Below are positions 6,892 through 14,126 of a DNA stretch of 23,770 bases, piece by piece. Each line of letters opens with the position of its first letter. Within the stretch, counting starts at the first letter, position 1. The translations under genes and the position numbers were made by a program. Below the pieces are notes generated by a model, which worked only from the letters and a program-made list of their open reading frames with translations, was not told the DNA's origin and made no database searches. The stretch is from JBQTKD01 sp052389435 (GTDB lineage: Bacteria; Actinomycetota; Actinomycetes; Sporichthyales; Sporichthyaceae): contig JBQTIB010000150.1 of assembly GCA_052389435.1 (NCBI GenBank), positions 1 to 23,770 on the forward strand, given 5' to 3'.

Positions 6892-8384
6892 AGTGCCGGA
6901 ATCCCTTCGATCAGCAGCGACCCGGTGCGCTCGCGCAGCGCGCGCTCGACGGCTCCGGCGGCGCGGTACATCCGGTCGTCGGCCAGCGCCGGCGCCATGA
7001 TCTGCAGCCCGATCGGCAGGTCGTCCTCCGCCGCGAGGCCGATCGGAATGGACATCGACGGCGTGCCGGCCAGCGAAGACGGCAGCGTGCACAGGTCCCC
7101 GCGGTACATGGCAAGCGGGTCGTTCACCTTCTCCCCGAGCCTCCACGCCGTGGTCGGCGTGGTCGGCGAGATCAGCACGTCGGCCACTGCGAATGCAGCG
7201 GCGAAGTCGCGGATGATGAGCGTGCGGACCTTCTGCGCGGCGCCGTAGTACGCGTCGTAGTACCCCGCCGAGAGCGCGTAGGTGCCGAGCAGGATCCGGC
7301 GCTTGACCTCGGGCCCGAAGCCGGCGGCGCGGGTGCGCGACATGACCTCCTCGACGCCGGCCTCGCCGTCGTCGCCGACCCGTAGGCCGTAGCGCATCGC
7401 GTCGAAGCGGGCGAGGTTGGACGAGCACTCGCTCGGCGCGATCAGGTAGTACGCCGACAGGGCGTACTGGAAGTGCGGGCAGGACACCTCGACGACCTCG
7501 GCGCCCAAGGACCGCAGCAGCTCGACGGTCGCGGCGAAGCCGGCCGCTACCCCGCCCTGGTACCCGTCTCCCCCGAGTTCGCGCACGACGCCGATCCGCA
7601 TCCCGGCGACGTCGCCGGTGCGCGCGGCCTCGACGACGGGCGGGACCGGGGCGTCGATCGACGTGGAGTCCAGCGGGTCGTGCCCGGCGATCGCCTCGTG
7701 CAGCAGGGCCGCGTCGAGGACGGTGCGGGCGAAGGGTCCGGCCTGGTCCAACGAGGAGGAGAACGCGACCAGGCCGTAGCGAGAAACCCCGCCGTAGGTT
7801 GGCTTCGCGCCGACGATGCCGCACAGCGCCGCGGGTTGGCGGATCGAGCCGCCGGTGTCGGTGCCGATCGACAGCGGCGCCTGGTACCCCGCAACGGCCG
7901 AGGCCGAACCGCCCGACGAACCGCCGGGGACCCGCTCGACGTCCCACGGGTTGCGCGTCGGACCGTAGGCGGAGTTCTCACACGACGAGCCCATCGCGAA
8001 CTCGTCCATGTTGGTCTTGCCGAGGATGACCACGTCGGCGGCGCGGAGCCGCGCGACCACGGTCGAGTCGTAGGGCGGACGCCAGCCCTCGAGGATCTTC
8101 GATCCGCAGGTCGTCGGAATGCCGTTCTGCGTCAGCACGTCCTTGAGCGCGAGGGGAACGCCGGCGAGCGGACCGAGCGGAGCTCCCGAGGCGCGCTTCG
8201 CGTCGACGGCGGCGGCGGCGGCCAGCGCACCCTCCGCGTCGACGTGCAGGAAGGAGTGCAGAACGTCGTCGGTCTTGGCGATGCGGTCCAGGTGAGCCTG
8301 CGTCACCTCGACGGCGCTCGCGGCGCCCGAGGCGACGGCGGCCGCGGTGGCCGCGGCGTCCAACCGAGTCAGCTCCGAGGCCAC
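6888..8384 (-). CDS. gatA: Aspartyl/glutamyl-tRNA(Asn/Gln) amidotransferase subunit A
   Basis: This 498-residue amidase-signature enzyme is the glutaminase subunit of GatCAB. It releases ammonia from glutamine and channels it to GatB. The Ser-cisSer-Lys triad is visible: K81 in PLALKDVL, S156 in PGGSSGGSA and the nucleophile S180 in DTGGSIRQP. The spacing of 24 between the serines is that of the family. GKTNMDEFAMGSS and the Gly-rich signature are intact, and length is normal. It starts with GTG at 8384, sharing one base with the gatC TAG, and ends overlapping gatB by 4 nt, so gatC-gatA-gatB form one operon. The presence of GatCAB implies that this organism makes Gln-tRNA(Gln) and/or Asn-tRNA(Asn) by the indirect route. 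Confidence 0.98.
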   Translation of the reverse strand: MASELTRLDAAATAAAVASGAASAVEVTQAHLDRIAKTDDVLHSFLHVDAEGALAAAAAVDAKRASGAPLGPLAGVPLALKDVLTQNGIPTTCGSKILEGWRPPYDSTVVARLRAADVVILGKTNMDEFAMGSSCENSAYGPTRNPWDVERVPGGSSGGSASAVAGYQAPLSIGTDTGGSIRQPAALCGIVGAKPTYGGVSRYGLVAFSSSLDQAGPFARTVLDAALLHEAIAGHDPLDSTSIDAPVPPVVEAARTGDVAGMRIGVVRELGGDGYQGGVAAGFAATVELLRSLGAEVVEVSCPHFQYALSAYYLIAPSECSSNLARFDAMRYGLRVGDDGEAGVEEVMSRTRAAGFGPEVKRRILLGTYALSAGYYDAYYGAAQKVRTLIIRDFAAAFAVADVLISPTTPTTAWRLGEKVNDPLAMYRGDLCTLPSSLAGTPSMSIPIGLAAEDDLPIGLQIMAPALADDRMYRAAGAVERALRERTGSLLIEGIPAL

Positions 8385-8680
8385 TACGGCTCCTCCCCCA
8401 GAATCCGCGGTACTCGGAAGCGGTCCTCCTCGGCGGCGGGGGCACCGGACAGGGCGGCCGCAGGCGTCAGACCCGGACGCACCTCGTCGGCGCGGAACAC
8501 GTTCACCAGCGGCACTGCGTGCGAGGTCGGCGGAACGTCGTCGGTCGCGAGTTCGGCGACCTGCGCAACCGCGCCGAGGATGGCGTCGAGTTGACCCGCC
8601 ATGCGGTCGAGTTCTTCCTCGCCGAGGTCGAGGCGGGCCAGCCGCGCCAGATGCGCGACCTCCTCGCGGGTGATGGCCAT
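8384..8680 (-). CDS. gatC: Aspartyl/glutamyl-tRNA(Asn/Gln) amidotransferase subunit C
   Basis: This 98-residue GatC wraps around the GatA-GatB interface and stabilises the amidotransferase. The N-terminal helical part (ITREEVAHLARLARLDLGEEE) and the late extended segment with a conserved FRxDEVRPGLT block are characteristic, and size matches the family (about 95-100 residues). It is the first gene of the gatCAB operon. Its ATG at 8680 is preceded by GAGGAG (8696-8691) at a slightly long spacing of 10 nt. TAAGCT (8732-8727) is a possible -10 box about 50 nt upstream. Confidence 0.95.
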   Translation of the reverse strand: MAITREEVAHLARLARLDLGEEELDRMAGQLDAILGAVAQVAELATDDVPPTSHAVPLVNVFRADEVRPGLTPAAALSGAPAAEEDRFRVPRILGEEP

Positions 8681-8726
8681 CTGGGAAGAGCTCCTCGCGC
8701 GCGGTGCGGTGTCGACGGACCGCGTC

Positions 8727-8732
8727 AGCTTA
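8727..8732 (-). promoter_or_regulatory. Possible -10 box for gatCAB
   Basis: On the minus strand TAAGCT fits the actinobacterial TAnnnT -10 pattern. It would place the start of transcription near 8720, giving a leader of about 40 nt with the GAGGAG site. No good -35 box is seen. This is a weak, motif-only call within the divergent 8681-8814 region shared with the ACT-domain gene. Confidence 0.3.
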
Positions 8733-8814
8733 GTTGTCGACCGTGCGGGTCTCGCCCGTCGCGTTCGGGCGCGGTGGACACCTCGCGGAAACCGCGCAGG
8801 AGCATGATGGGACT

Positions 8815-9468
8815 GTGCATCTGCTGCGAGTGGTCCTCGCCGATCGACCCGGTTCGCTCGGCGCCCTCGCCACGGCGCTCGGCAAGGCCGAGGCGGACAT
8901 CGTCGGCGTCGACGTCATCGAGCACCGCGGCGACGGAACGGTCGTCGACGACATCCTCGTCGACCTGCCGCACGGGCGGATGCCCGACGCCCTGGTCAGC
9001 GCCGTCAACTCCGTGGAGGGCGCCGCGGTCGAGTTCGTGCGCTTCTACCCCCACCGCGGTGGACTGCTGCGCGACCTGCAGGCCGTCGAGGCGATGACCG
9101 AGGAGCCGGCGCGCGCCGACGCCATCCTCGTCGACATGGCCGCCGACGTCTTCCGTGCGGACTGGGCGTTGATCATGGAACGCGCCCCGGACGGGGAGAT
9201 GCAGCTGCGCCACCGCAGCCCCGCCGCCCCCGAGGAGCTGACCGACGTCAGCGCGCCGTGGCTGCCGATCACCCGCGCCCGACGGTTGCCGGACGCGGAG
9301 GCGTGGGCGCCGACCTGGGGCGAAACCTCGCTCGCCGGAGCCACGATCGGCAACCCGGAACAGGTGGTCGTCGTCGGCCGCCGCGGCGGCCCGGAGTTCC
9401 TCGACTCCGAGCTTGCGCGCCTGGGCCACCTGGTGACCCTCGCGCGCGCCATCCGTTTCGGGATCTAG
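8815..9468 (+). CDS. ACT-domain amino-acid-binding protein
   Basis: The protein has 217 residues. The N-terminal approximately 75 residues form an ACT domain: LLRVVLADRPGSLGALATAL is the beta1-loop-alpha1 part with the DRPG(S)L ligand-loop motif, followed by a second strand, GVDVIEH. ACT domains bind small molecules, usually amino acids. The remainder (about 90-217) is not recognised by me; it is conserved with the gene found between gatC and ligA in mycobacteria (Rv3013 position), so the synteny supports a real gene. The GTG at 8815 was chosen because the ACT fold begins at once; AGGAG at 8798-8802 is 12 nt upstream, which is long. A TTG at 8734 would add 27 non-conserved residues. The TAG stop overlaps the stop of the convergent next gene. 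The ligand and regulated target are unknown. Confidence 0.85.
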   Translation: MHLLRVVLADRPGSLGALATALGKAEADIVGVDVIEHRGDGTVVDDILVDLPHGRMPDALVSAVNSVEGAAVEFVRFYPHRGGLLRDLQAVEAMTEEPARADAILVDMAADVFRADWALIMERAPDGEMQLRHRSPAAPEELTDVSAPWLPITRARRLPDAEAWAPTWGETSLAGATIGNPEQVVVVGRRGGPEFLDSELARLGHLVTLARAIRFGI

Positions 9469-9971
9469 ATCTGCGGGACGAACAGTTCCCCGACGACGAC
9501 GGCCGACGTGGCCGAGCGGCGTTGGCAGTCCCCGCCGGTGAACAGGAAGTGCAGCAGCGCTCCCGAACGATCGCCGGTGGCCGACGCGAGCGGCGTGACG
9601 TTTTCGAACCGGTGGGCGCCGACGACCGTGCGCCGGGTCCCGTCGCCGTCGACGAAGACCGCGGTGAAGGTCTCCTCGCCCCGACCGAAGAGGCAGTCTC
9701 CCCGGTAGACGCCCTCGGACCGGTACTCCCCGGCAAGGACGGTTCCTTCGGTGCCGGCGATCAGGCCGACGCAGGCGATTGCCCCCTTCGCGACGTAGGC
9801 GGCACGGTTGGGCGCCGCGAGCGTCAGGCCCGGGTCGAACTTCGCGCTCAGGGTCAGCGCGCACACCGCCCGGTTCGCCTCGCCCCAGGGTTGCGCCGAC
9901 GACACCAGGACCGGCGACGCCTGCCCGATCGAGAGGACCGCGGCGGCCGCGAGTGCCCCGACAAACTCCAT
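9465..9971 (-). CDS. Small secreted four-cysteine protein, function unknown
   Basis: The 168-residue product begins with a hydrophobic signal-like segment (about 3-24, VGALAAAAVLSIG...) and a possible cleavage region before residue 30. The mature part has exactly four cysteines (C37, C67, C93, C149), enough for two disulfides, and is rich in small and beta-forming residues. I recognise no domain. It ends head-on with the ACT-domain gene, the two TAG stops sharing CTAG at 9465-9468, so the transcripts must overlap. It lies 59 nt downstream of the septum-formation-like membrane protein on the same strand and could be co-transcribed with it. No lipobox is seen. Codon use resembles that of its neighbours. 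A cell-envelope role is only inference. Confidence 0.7.
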   Translation of the reverse strand: MEFVGALAAAAVLSIGQASPVLVSSAQPWGEANRAVCALTLSAKFDPGLTLAAPNRAAYVAKGAIACVGLIAGTEGTVLAGEYRSEGVYRGDCLFGRGEETFTAVFVDGDGTRRTVVGAHRFENVTPLASATGDRSGALLHFLFTGGDCQRRSATSAVVVGELFVPQI

Positions 9972-10030
9972 GTACCCGTCTCCGCTCCGACGCCCCGCCG
10001 ATCAGCGTGCCACGAACCGGGCGGCCGGGC

Positions 10031-10843
10031 TCACGCCTCGCCGAACACCCCGCCCCCGGAGGAGCCGGGACGGAAGTCCTTCAGCGAACCGGTCCGCGGG
10101 AAGGTCGTAGCGGCGATGCAGGTGACCGAACGGTCGCCGAGGCGCCAGTTCAGGCTCGTCGGGTAGAGGGTGTAGATCTCGACGGAGCGGTCCGTCGCGG
10201 CCGCGGCGGCGTACTCCTGCAACGCCGGTCCGCACCGTCGGCTGAACGCGACGACCGCCGCGTCGCCGGGAAATTCGCCCGCCGGCATCTCCAGCACCGC
10301 GTAGACCTCGCCGGCGTGGGCCTGCTCGCACGGAACGGTGTCCAGGAACCTGACCCGCTCGTCGCTCGGGATCCGCGCGAGGCAGTCGCCCGCCTCGAGG
10401 TCCGCGGCGCTGGTGGAGTTTGCGAAGAGCACTGCGAGCGTCACGGCGCCCGCGACGAGCACCGCCCACGCCGCGGAGATCGCGAGCGCGGCGATCGACA
10501 GGCCCCGACCCGACCGGGTCCGCTTCGATCGCTTCAGCCCGACGACGGCCAGCGGGACGCTGACCGGGATCACGGCGAACACCGCGAGGACGAACGCGGC
10601 GGTCGCCATCCCGTTGCGCTGGGGCGGAGGCGGCGGGTCCCAGGGCGCCGGGGGATACCCGTAGCCGTGCGGATACCACTGGCCGGGCGGTTGCCCGGGG
10701 GGCGGCGGGTACCACTGCGGGGGCCGGCCGTCGGGCGGCGCGCCCCATCCCGACGGCGGCGGCGGCTGGGGAGCCCAGCCCCAGCCCTGGACCGGGCCGC
10801 CGGAGCCGCCCTCGGAACCGCCCGACTCGCTCGGCGTGGTCAT
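10031..10843 (-). CDS. Two-TM DUF4190/septum-formation-like membrane protein
   Basis: The 270-residue protein has a Pro/Gly/Trp/Tyr-rich cytoplasmic N-terminus (about 1-76, low complexity). Two membrane helices follow (about 79-104 and 115-142) with a basic KRSKRTRSGRG turn between them, as in DUF4190 proteins. The extracytoplasmic C-terminus resembles the septum-formation domain (PF13845): it starts AADLEAGDCL, then VPCEQAHAGEVYAVLEMPAGEFPG, a late RRC and VTC, giving four cysteines. Such proteins are common in actinobacteria and proposed to act at the envelope or septum. I chose ATG 10843 rather than the upstream extension: TACGTT lies 6 nt before it, which suggests a leaderless transcript, and no Shine-Dalgarno sequence is present. 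The gene diverges from ligA. Confidence 0.82.
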   Translation of the reverse strand: MTTPSESGGSEGGSGGPVQGWGWAPQPPPPSGWGAPPDGRPPQWYPPPPGQPPGQWYPHGYGYPPAPWDPPPPPQRNGMATAAFVLAVFAVIPVSVPLAVVGLKRSKRTRSGRGLSIAALAISAAWAVLVAGAVTLAVLFANSTSAADLEAGDCLARIPSDERVRFLDTVPCEQAHAGEVYAVLEMPAGEFPGDAAVVAFSRRCGPALQEYAAAAATDRSVEIYTLYPTSLNWRLGDRSVTCIAATTFPRTGSLKDFRPGSSGGGVFGEA

Positions 10844-10849
10844 CGACGG

Positions 10850-10855
10850 AACGTA
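10850..10855 (-). promoter_or_regulatory. Candidate -10 box of a leaderless promoter (septum-like gene)
   Basis: On the minus strand TACGTT fits TAnnnT and is followed by 6 nt (CCGTCG) and then the ATG at 10843. Transcription would therefore begin at the A of the start codon. Absence of a purine-rich ribosome binding site supports a leaderless mRNA, common in actinobacteria. The -35 region is weak. Confidence 0.4.
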
Positions 10856-10932
10856 GCGAGATCGCGAAGCAGCCGCCACCCCGTGCGTGGATCGCACCGG
10901 TCCGACCGCCGTTCGATCCGCTCGAGGCGCAG

Positions 10933-10962
10933 CGCCTCCGTGCTCCGGTTCTGTCGGAGGCG
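10933..10962 (+). promoter_or_regulatory. Inverted repeat upstream of ligA (possible operator)
   Basis: CGCCTCCG (10933-10940) and CGGAGGCG (10955-10962) are perfect 8-nt inverted arms around a 14-nt spacer. The right arm ends 5 nt before the putative ligA -10 box, so the repeat covers the -35/spacer region. If ligA is leaderless, this repeat is not transcribed with ligA. It would then more likely be a protein-binding site than an RNA hairpin. Confidence 0.35.
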
Positions 10963-10967
10963 GGCGG

Positions 10968-10973
10968 TAGCGT
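10968..10973 (+). promoter_or_regulatory. ligA: Candidate -10 box of a leaderless ligA promoter
   Basis: TAGCGT (10968-10973) fits TAnnnT and ends 7 nt before the GTG at 10981, so the first transcribed base would be the G of the start codon. No purine-rich ribosome binding site lies at usable distance; GGAGG at 10956-10960 is 20 nt away. No clear -35 is seen. Confidence 0.4.
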
Positions 10974-10980
10974 CCCCGCT

Positions 10981-13008
10981 GTGACAGATCAGCCCGAGCC
11001 GTCCGAAGCCGCGGTCCGCGCCCGCATCGCCGAACTCGTCGCCGAGGTCCGGCGGCTGAACGATTTCTACTACGGCGCCGGCGAGTCGCCGCTGCCCGAC
11101 GCGGACTTCGACGCGCTCAAGGACGAACTGGCCGGCCTCGTCGAGCGGTACCCGAACCTGGAGCCCGCGGACAGTCCGCTCGGCAAGGTCAACGCGCCCG
11201 CGCAACTGGTCGGGCCGACGATTCGCCACGCCCGGCCGATGCTGTCGCTGGCCAAGGCGAACACGGTGGACGCGATCCGCACGTTCTGCGGCCGCTTCCC
11301 CGGCCAGCGGTTCCGGGTCTCGGAAAAGCTCGACGGCATGTCGCTCTCGGTCGTGTATCGAGACGGCGTCCTGGACTACGTCGCCACCCGCGGGACCGGC
11401 ACCGAAGGCGAACTGGTCACCGAGAAGGTGGCCTACGTGGTCCCCGGGCTGCCCGGCCGGATCGAGGCGCCCGGGCGGATCGAGGTGCGCGGCGAGGCGG
11501 TCATGCTGCGGTCGACCTGGCAGGCCTACAACGACACCCACCCGGACAAGCCGCTGACCAACCCGCGCAACGGCGCCGCCGGCACGATCATGCAGAAGGA
11601 CTTCAAGGCCGCCGCCGCCAGCGGACGGGTGCTGCAGTTCTTCGCGTTCGGAGCCGATCGCGACGGCGTCGGGCTCGAGCTGGCCGAGGTCGGCGGCACC
11701 ATCGAGCCCGCGGCGAGCATCGTGTGCGCGGACGCCGACGCAGTGCTCGAGGCGATCGAGGCGATCAGCGCCCGGCGCGACGGCCTCGATCACGACATCG
11801 ACGGGGCCGTCGTCCGCCTGCACGACCCGGCCGCCTTCGACGCGGCCGGATACAACTCCGCCGAGCCGCGCGGGGCCATCGCCTTCAAGTACCCGCCCGA
11901 GGAACGCACCACCAAGCTGCTCGGCGTCGAGTGGCAGGTGGGCAAGGTGGGCCGGATCGCACCGCGCGCGAAGGTCGCCCCGGTGTTCGTCGGCGGGGTG
12001 ACCGTCGAGAACGTCACGCTGCACAATCCGCGGTTGATTCGCGAGCGGGACCTGCGCGTCGGCGACACCGTCACCGTCGTCCGCCGCGGGGACGTGATCC
12101 CGTTCGTCGACCGCCCGATCCTCGCCGATCGCGACGGTTCGGAAACGGTCGTCGAGCCGCCTGCCGTCTGCCCCTCCTGCGGTGTGGAACTCGAGGTCCG
12201 CGGCACCGGGGAGGAGCGGTGGTGCATCAACCTGCAGTGCCCCGCGCAGAACACCCGCCGGCTCATGCACTGGGCCTCGCGCCCGGCCGCGGACATGGAC
12301 GGCGTGGGAGACGTCTGGATCGAAAAGCTCGCCGAGCACGGCGTGCTGGCCACGCGCGCCGACTTCTACCGCCTGACCCTCGAGGACCTGCGCTCGCACG
12401 AGCGGATGGGCGAGGTGTCCGCCGCCAACATGATCGCCGCGATCGACCGGTCCAAGGGCCTCGGGCTGCGGCGCGCGCTGATCGGGCTCGCGATCCCGAT
12501 GGCCTCGGACGGCACCGCCAAACGGCTGTGCCTCGCGGGGTACGAGCGCATCGAGCAGATCGCGGCAGCCGACGTCGCCGAGCTCACGGCCATCCGGGAC
12601 ATCGGCCAGAAGGTCGCCGAGTCGATCGTGTCGTTCTTCCGGCGAGACGCGATCGTCGCCGAACTCGCCGCCCTGCGCGAGCTCGGCGTCGTGCTCGACG
12701 TGCTGCCCGAGGACCGCCCGATCGACGTCGCGGCCGCAAAGGACACCCCGCTCAAGGGCGCGACGGTGGTGGTCACCGGAGCCTTCACCCACGGCGTCAC
12801 CGGCGCGAAGATCAGCCGGCCCGATCTGACGCGCCTCGTCGAACAGGCCGGGGCGACCGCCTCGTCCTCGGTCTCCTCGACCACGGACTTCCTGCTTGCG
12901 GGAGCGAACGTCGGGGCGGCCAAGACCGACAAGGCCGAGAAGCTTGGGGTGCGGGTCGTCGGCCCGGACGAGCTCTGGGGATGGCTGCGGGACGCGGGAG
13001 TGGTCTGA
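10981..13008 (+). CDS. ligA: NAD-dependent DNA ligase, divergent LigA
   Basis: The 675-residue protein has full LigA architecture. It has a Ia domain (about 10-75 with RLNDFYY and DADFD), an adenylation domain with KLDG (nucleophile K116), VRGE and NPRNGAAG, and the IAFKYPPEE lysine motif. An OB domain (VGKVGRIAPRAKVAPV, VTLHNP), a four-Cys zinc finger (CPSC...C...C), HhH repeats and a C-terminal BRCT (about 595-675) follow. It seals nicks in replication and repair using NAD+. Several usually fixed positions differ: SEKLDG replaces the common 'CELKxDG', TRGTGTEGELVT replaces 'TRGDGxxGEDVT', and LSLAKA replaces 'LSLDNAF'. The locus, next to the ACT gene and gatCAB, is the normal actinobacterial ligA position. 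It could be the main ligase or a second, specialised one. GTG start, probably leaderless. Confidence 0.93.
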   Translation: MTDQPEPSEAAVRARIAELVAEVRRLNDFYYGAGESPLPDADFDALKDELAGLVERYPNLEPADSPLGKVNAPAQLVGPTIRHARPMLSLAKANTVDAIRTFCGRFPGQRFRVSEKLDGMSLSVVYRDGVLDYVATRGTGTEGELVTEKVAYVVPGLPGRIEAPGRIEVRGEAVMLRSTWQAYNDTHPDKPLTNPRNGAAGTIMQKDFKAAAASGRVLQFFAFGADRDGVGLELAEVGGTIEPAASIVCADADAVLEAIEAISARRDGLDHDIDGAVVRLHDPAAFDAAGYNSAEPRGAIAFKYPPEERTTKLLGVEWQVGKVGRIAPRAKVAPVFVGGVTVENVTLHNPRLIRERDLRVGDTVTVVRRGDVIPFVDRPILADRDGSETVVEPPAVCPSCGVELEVRGTGEERWCINLQCPAQNTRRLMHWASRPAADMDGVGDVWIEKLAEHGVLATRADFYRLTLEDLRSHERMGEVSAANMIAAIDRSKGLGLRRALIGLAIPMASDGTAKRLCLAGYERIEQIAAADVAELTAIRDIGQKVAESIVSFFRRDAIVAELAALRELGVVLDVLPEDRPIDVAAAKDTPLKGATVVVTGAFTHGVTGAKISRPDLTRLVEQAGATASSSVSSTTDFLLAGANVGAAKTDKAEKLGVRVVGPDELWGWLRDAGVV

Positions 13009-13011
13009 CGC

Positions 13012-14031
13012 TCAGTCACTCTGCGCGATCTCGGCGAGGTGGTCCGCCGCCTCGATGCACCGGGTCGTTGCCGCCTTGGCGTGTTGGGGCGAGGCGCCGG
13101 CCATGCCGCAGGTGGGGGTGACCACCACGTCGGCGAGGGTCTTGACGGGCAGCCCGAGCCGGCGCCACAGGGCCCGGACCGGATCTGCGGCCACCGCGGC
13201 GGCGGGCAGGGCGGCGTCGACCGACGGCACCACGCCCGCGAGCAGGATGCCGCCGTCCTCGACGAACGCCCCGAGGTCGTCCTCCTCGATGCGATGGGCC
13301 AGGTCGAGCGAGATGCCCGCGACGCCGGCCCGGTGCAGCAGCGCCACCGGGGTGTCGGCCGCGCACGAGTGCACGAGGACCGACGCGCCCACGGCCGCAC
13401 ACTCCCGCACGACCAGGGCCAGCGCCGCCTCCACGACGTGCTCCTCGATCGCGGCGAGCCTGCCGAACCCGCTGGCGGTGCGCACTCCCCCGCGCAGCGC
13501 GTCCACCAGAGCCGGCTCGTCGAGCTGAACGACGACGGTCTCGACGCGCGGCAGCCGCTTGCGGGTCTCGGCGACGAGGCTGCGCAACCCGTCGGCCAGC
13601 GCGCCGGCGATGTCGCGGCACGCCCCCCGATCGGACAGCGCCTTGTCGCCGTGGCGCAACTCGACCATGGCGGCGATGGTCCACGGACCCGCGACCGAGA
13701 TCTTGAACGCGCCGGCGTAGTCCTGGCCGCGTTCCTCGATCGCGTCGAGGTCCTCGTCCAGATACCCCGCCGCGCGGCTGCTGTCCCGCCCGGCGTGCTC
13801 GGCGAAGCGCCACCCGCTGGGCGTCACCGCCGCGTGCAGTTCGGTGAGCACGCCCACGGCCCGGCCGACCATGTCCGCGCCGGGCCCGCGGGCGGGCAGT
13901 TCGGGGAGGTAGGCCAGGTGCGGCAGCATCTGCAGCGGCAGCGCCGCCGCCTCCCGCGCGGCCGTCCCCGGCAGCGACCCGATGCCCGTGGCGGTGGCGG
14001 GCGGCAGCGTCGGTGCGAGGGCGGGAGGCAT
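13012..14031 (-). CDS. Methionine synthase MetE C-terminal-like zinc protein
   Basis: The 339-residue protein corresponds to the catalytic C-terminal (UROD/MetE-like) barrel of cobalamin-independent methionine synthase, without the N-terminal half of full MetE (about 750 residues). Visible motifs are TGIGSLPG near the N-terminus, VVVQLDEPAL (168-175), HSC (H221, C223), and VVTPTCGMAG with C308. H221, C223 and C308 match the three non-acidic zinc ligands of MetE; the acidic one appears to be D243 rather than Glu. The same gene occupies this place beside ligA in mycobacteria (Rv3015c position). It may transfer methyl groups to a thiol acceptor, but the acceptor and methyl donor are unknown. Start ATG 14031 is preceded by GGGGG. 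It ends 3 nt from ligA's stop. It lies 95 nt downstream of mnmA on the same strand. Confidence 0.85.
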   Translation of the reverse strand: MPPALAPTLPPATATGIGSLPGTAAREAAALPLQMLPHLAYLPELPARGPGADMVGRAVGVLTELHAAVTPSGWRFAEHAGRDSSRAAGYLDEDLDAIEERGQDYAGAFKISVAGPWTIAAMVELRHGDKALSDRGACRDIAGALADGLRSLVAETRKRLPRVETVVVQLDEPALVDALRGGVRTASGFGRLAAIEEHVVEAALALVVRECAAVGASVLVHSCAADTPVALLHRAGVAGISLDLAHRIEEDDLGAFVEDGGILLAGVVPSVDAALPAAAVAADPVRALWRRLGLPVKTLADVVVTPTCGMAGASPQHAKAATTRCIEAADHLAEIAQSD

Positions 14032-14126
14032 GCCCCCAAGCTATCCACTCGCGCCAACCGGCCCGGCGTTTCGTGGCGTCCGGCGAAGGGTGAGCCGTGG
14101 CGCGCCCGGTTGCGCGGACGTCCGGG

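Noticed and set aside
5392..7947. gatB frame open for 851 residues, suggesting a GatA-GatB fusion or extended GatB
   Set aside because: The upstream 350 residues are an Arg-rich shadow of gatA. GatA has its own intact frame and stop, and GatB's family N-terminus starts at the GTG overlapping gatA's TGA.
10840..12792. 650-residue minus-strand open frame opposite ligA
   Set aside because: Antisense shadow produced by high GC; His/Arg/Asp-rich without motifs, while ligA on the plus strand is complete.
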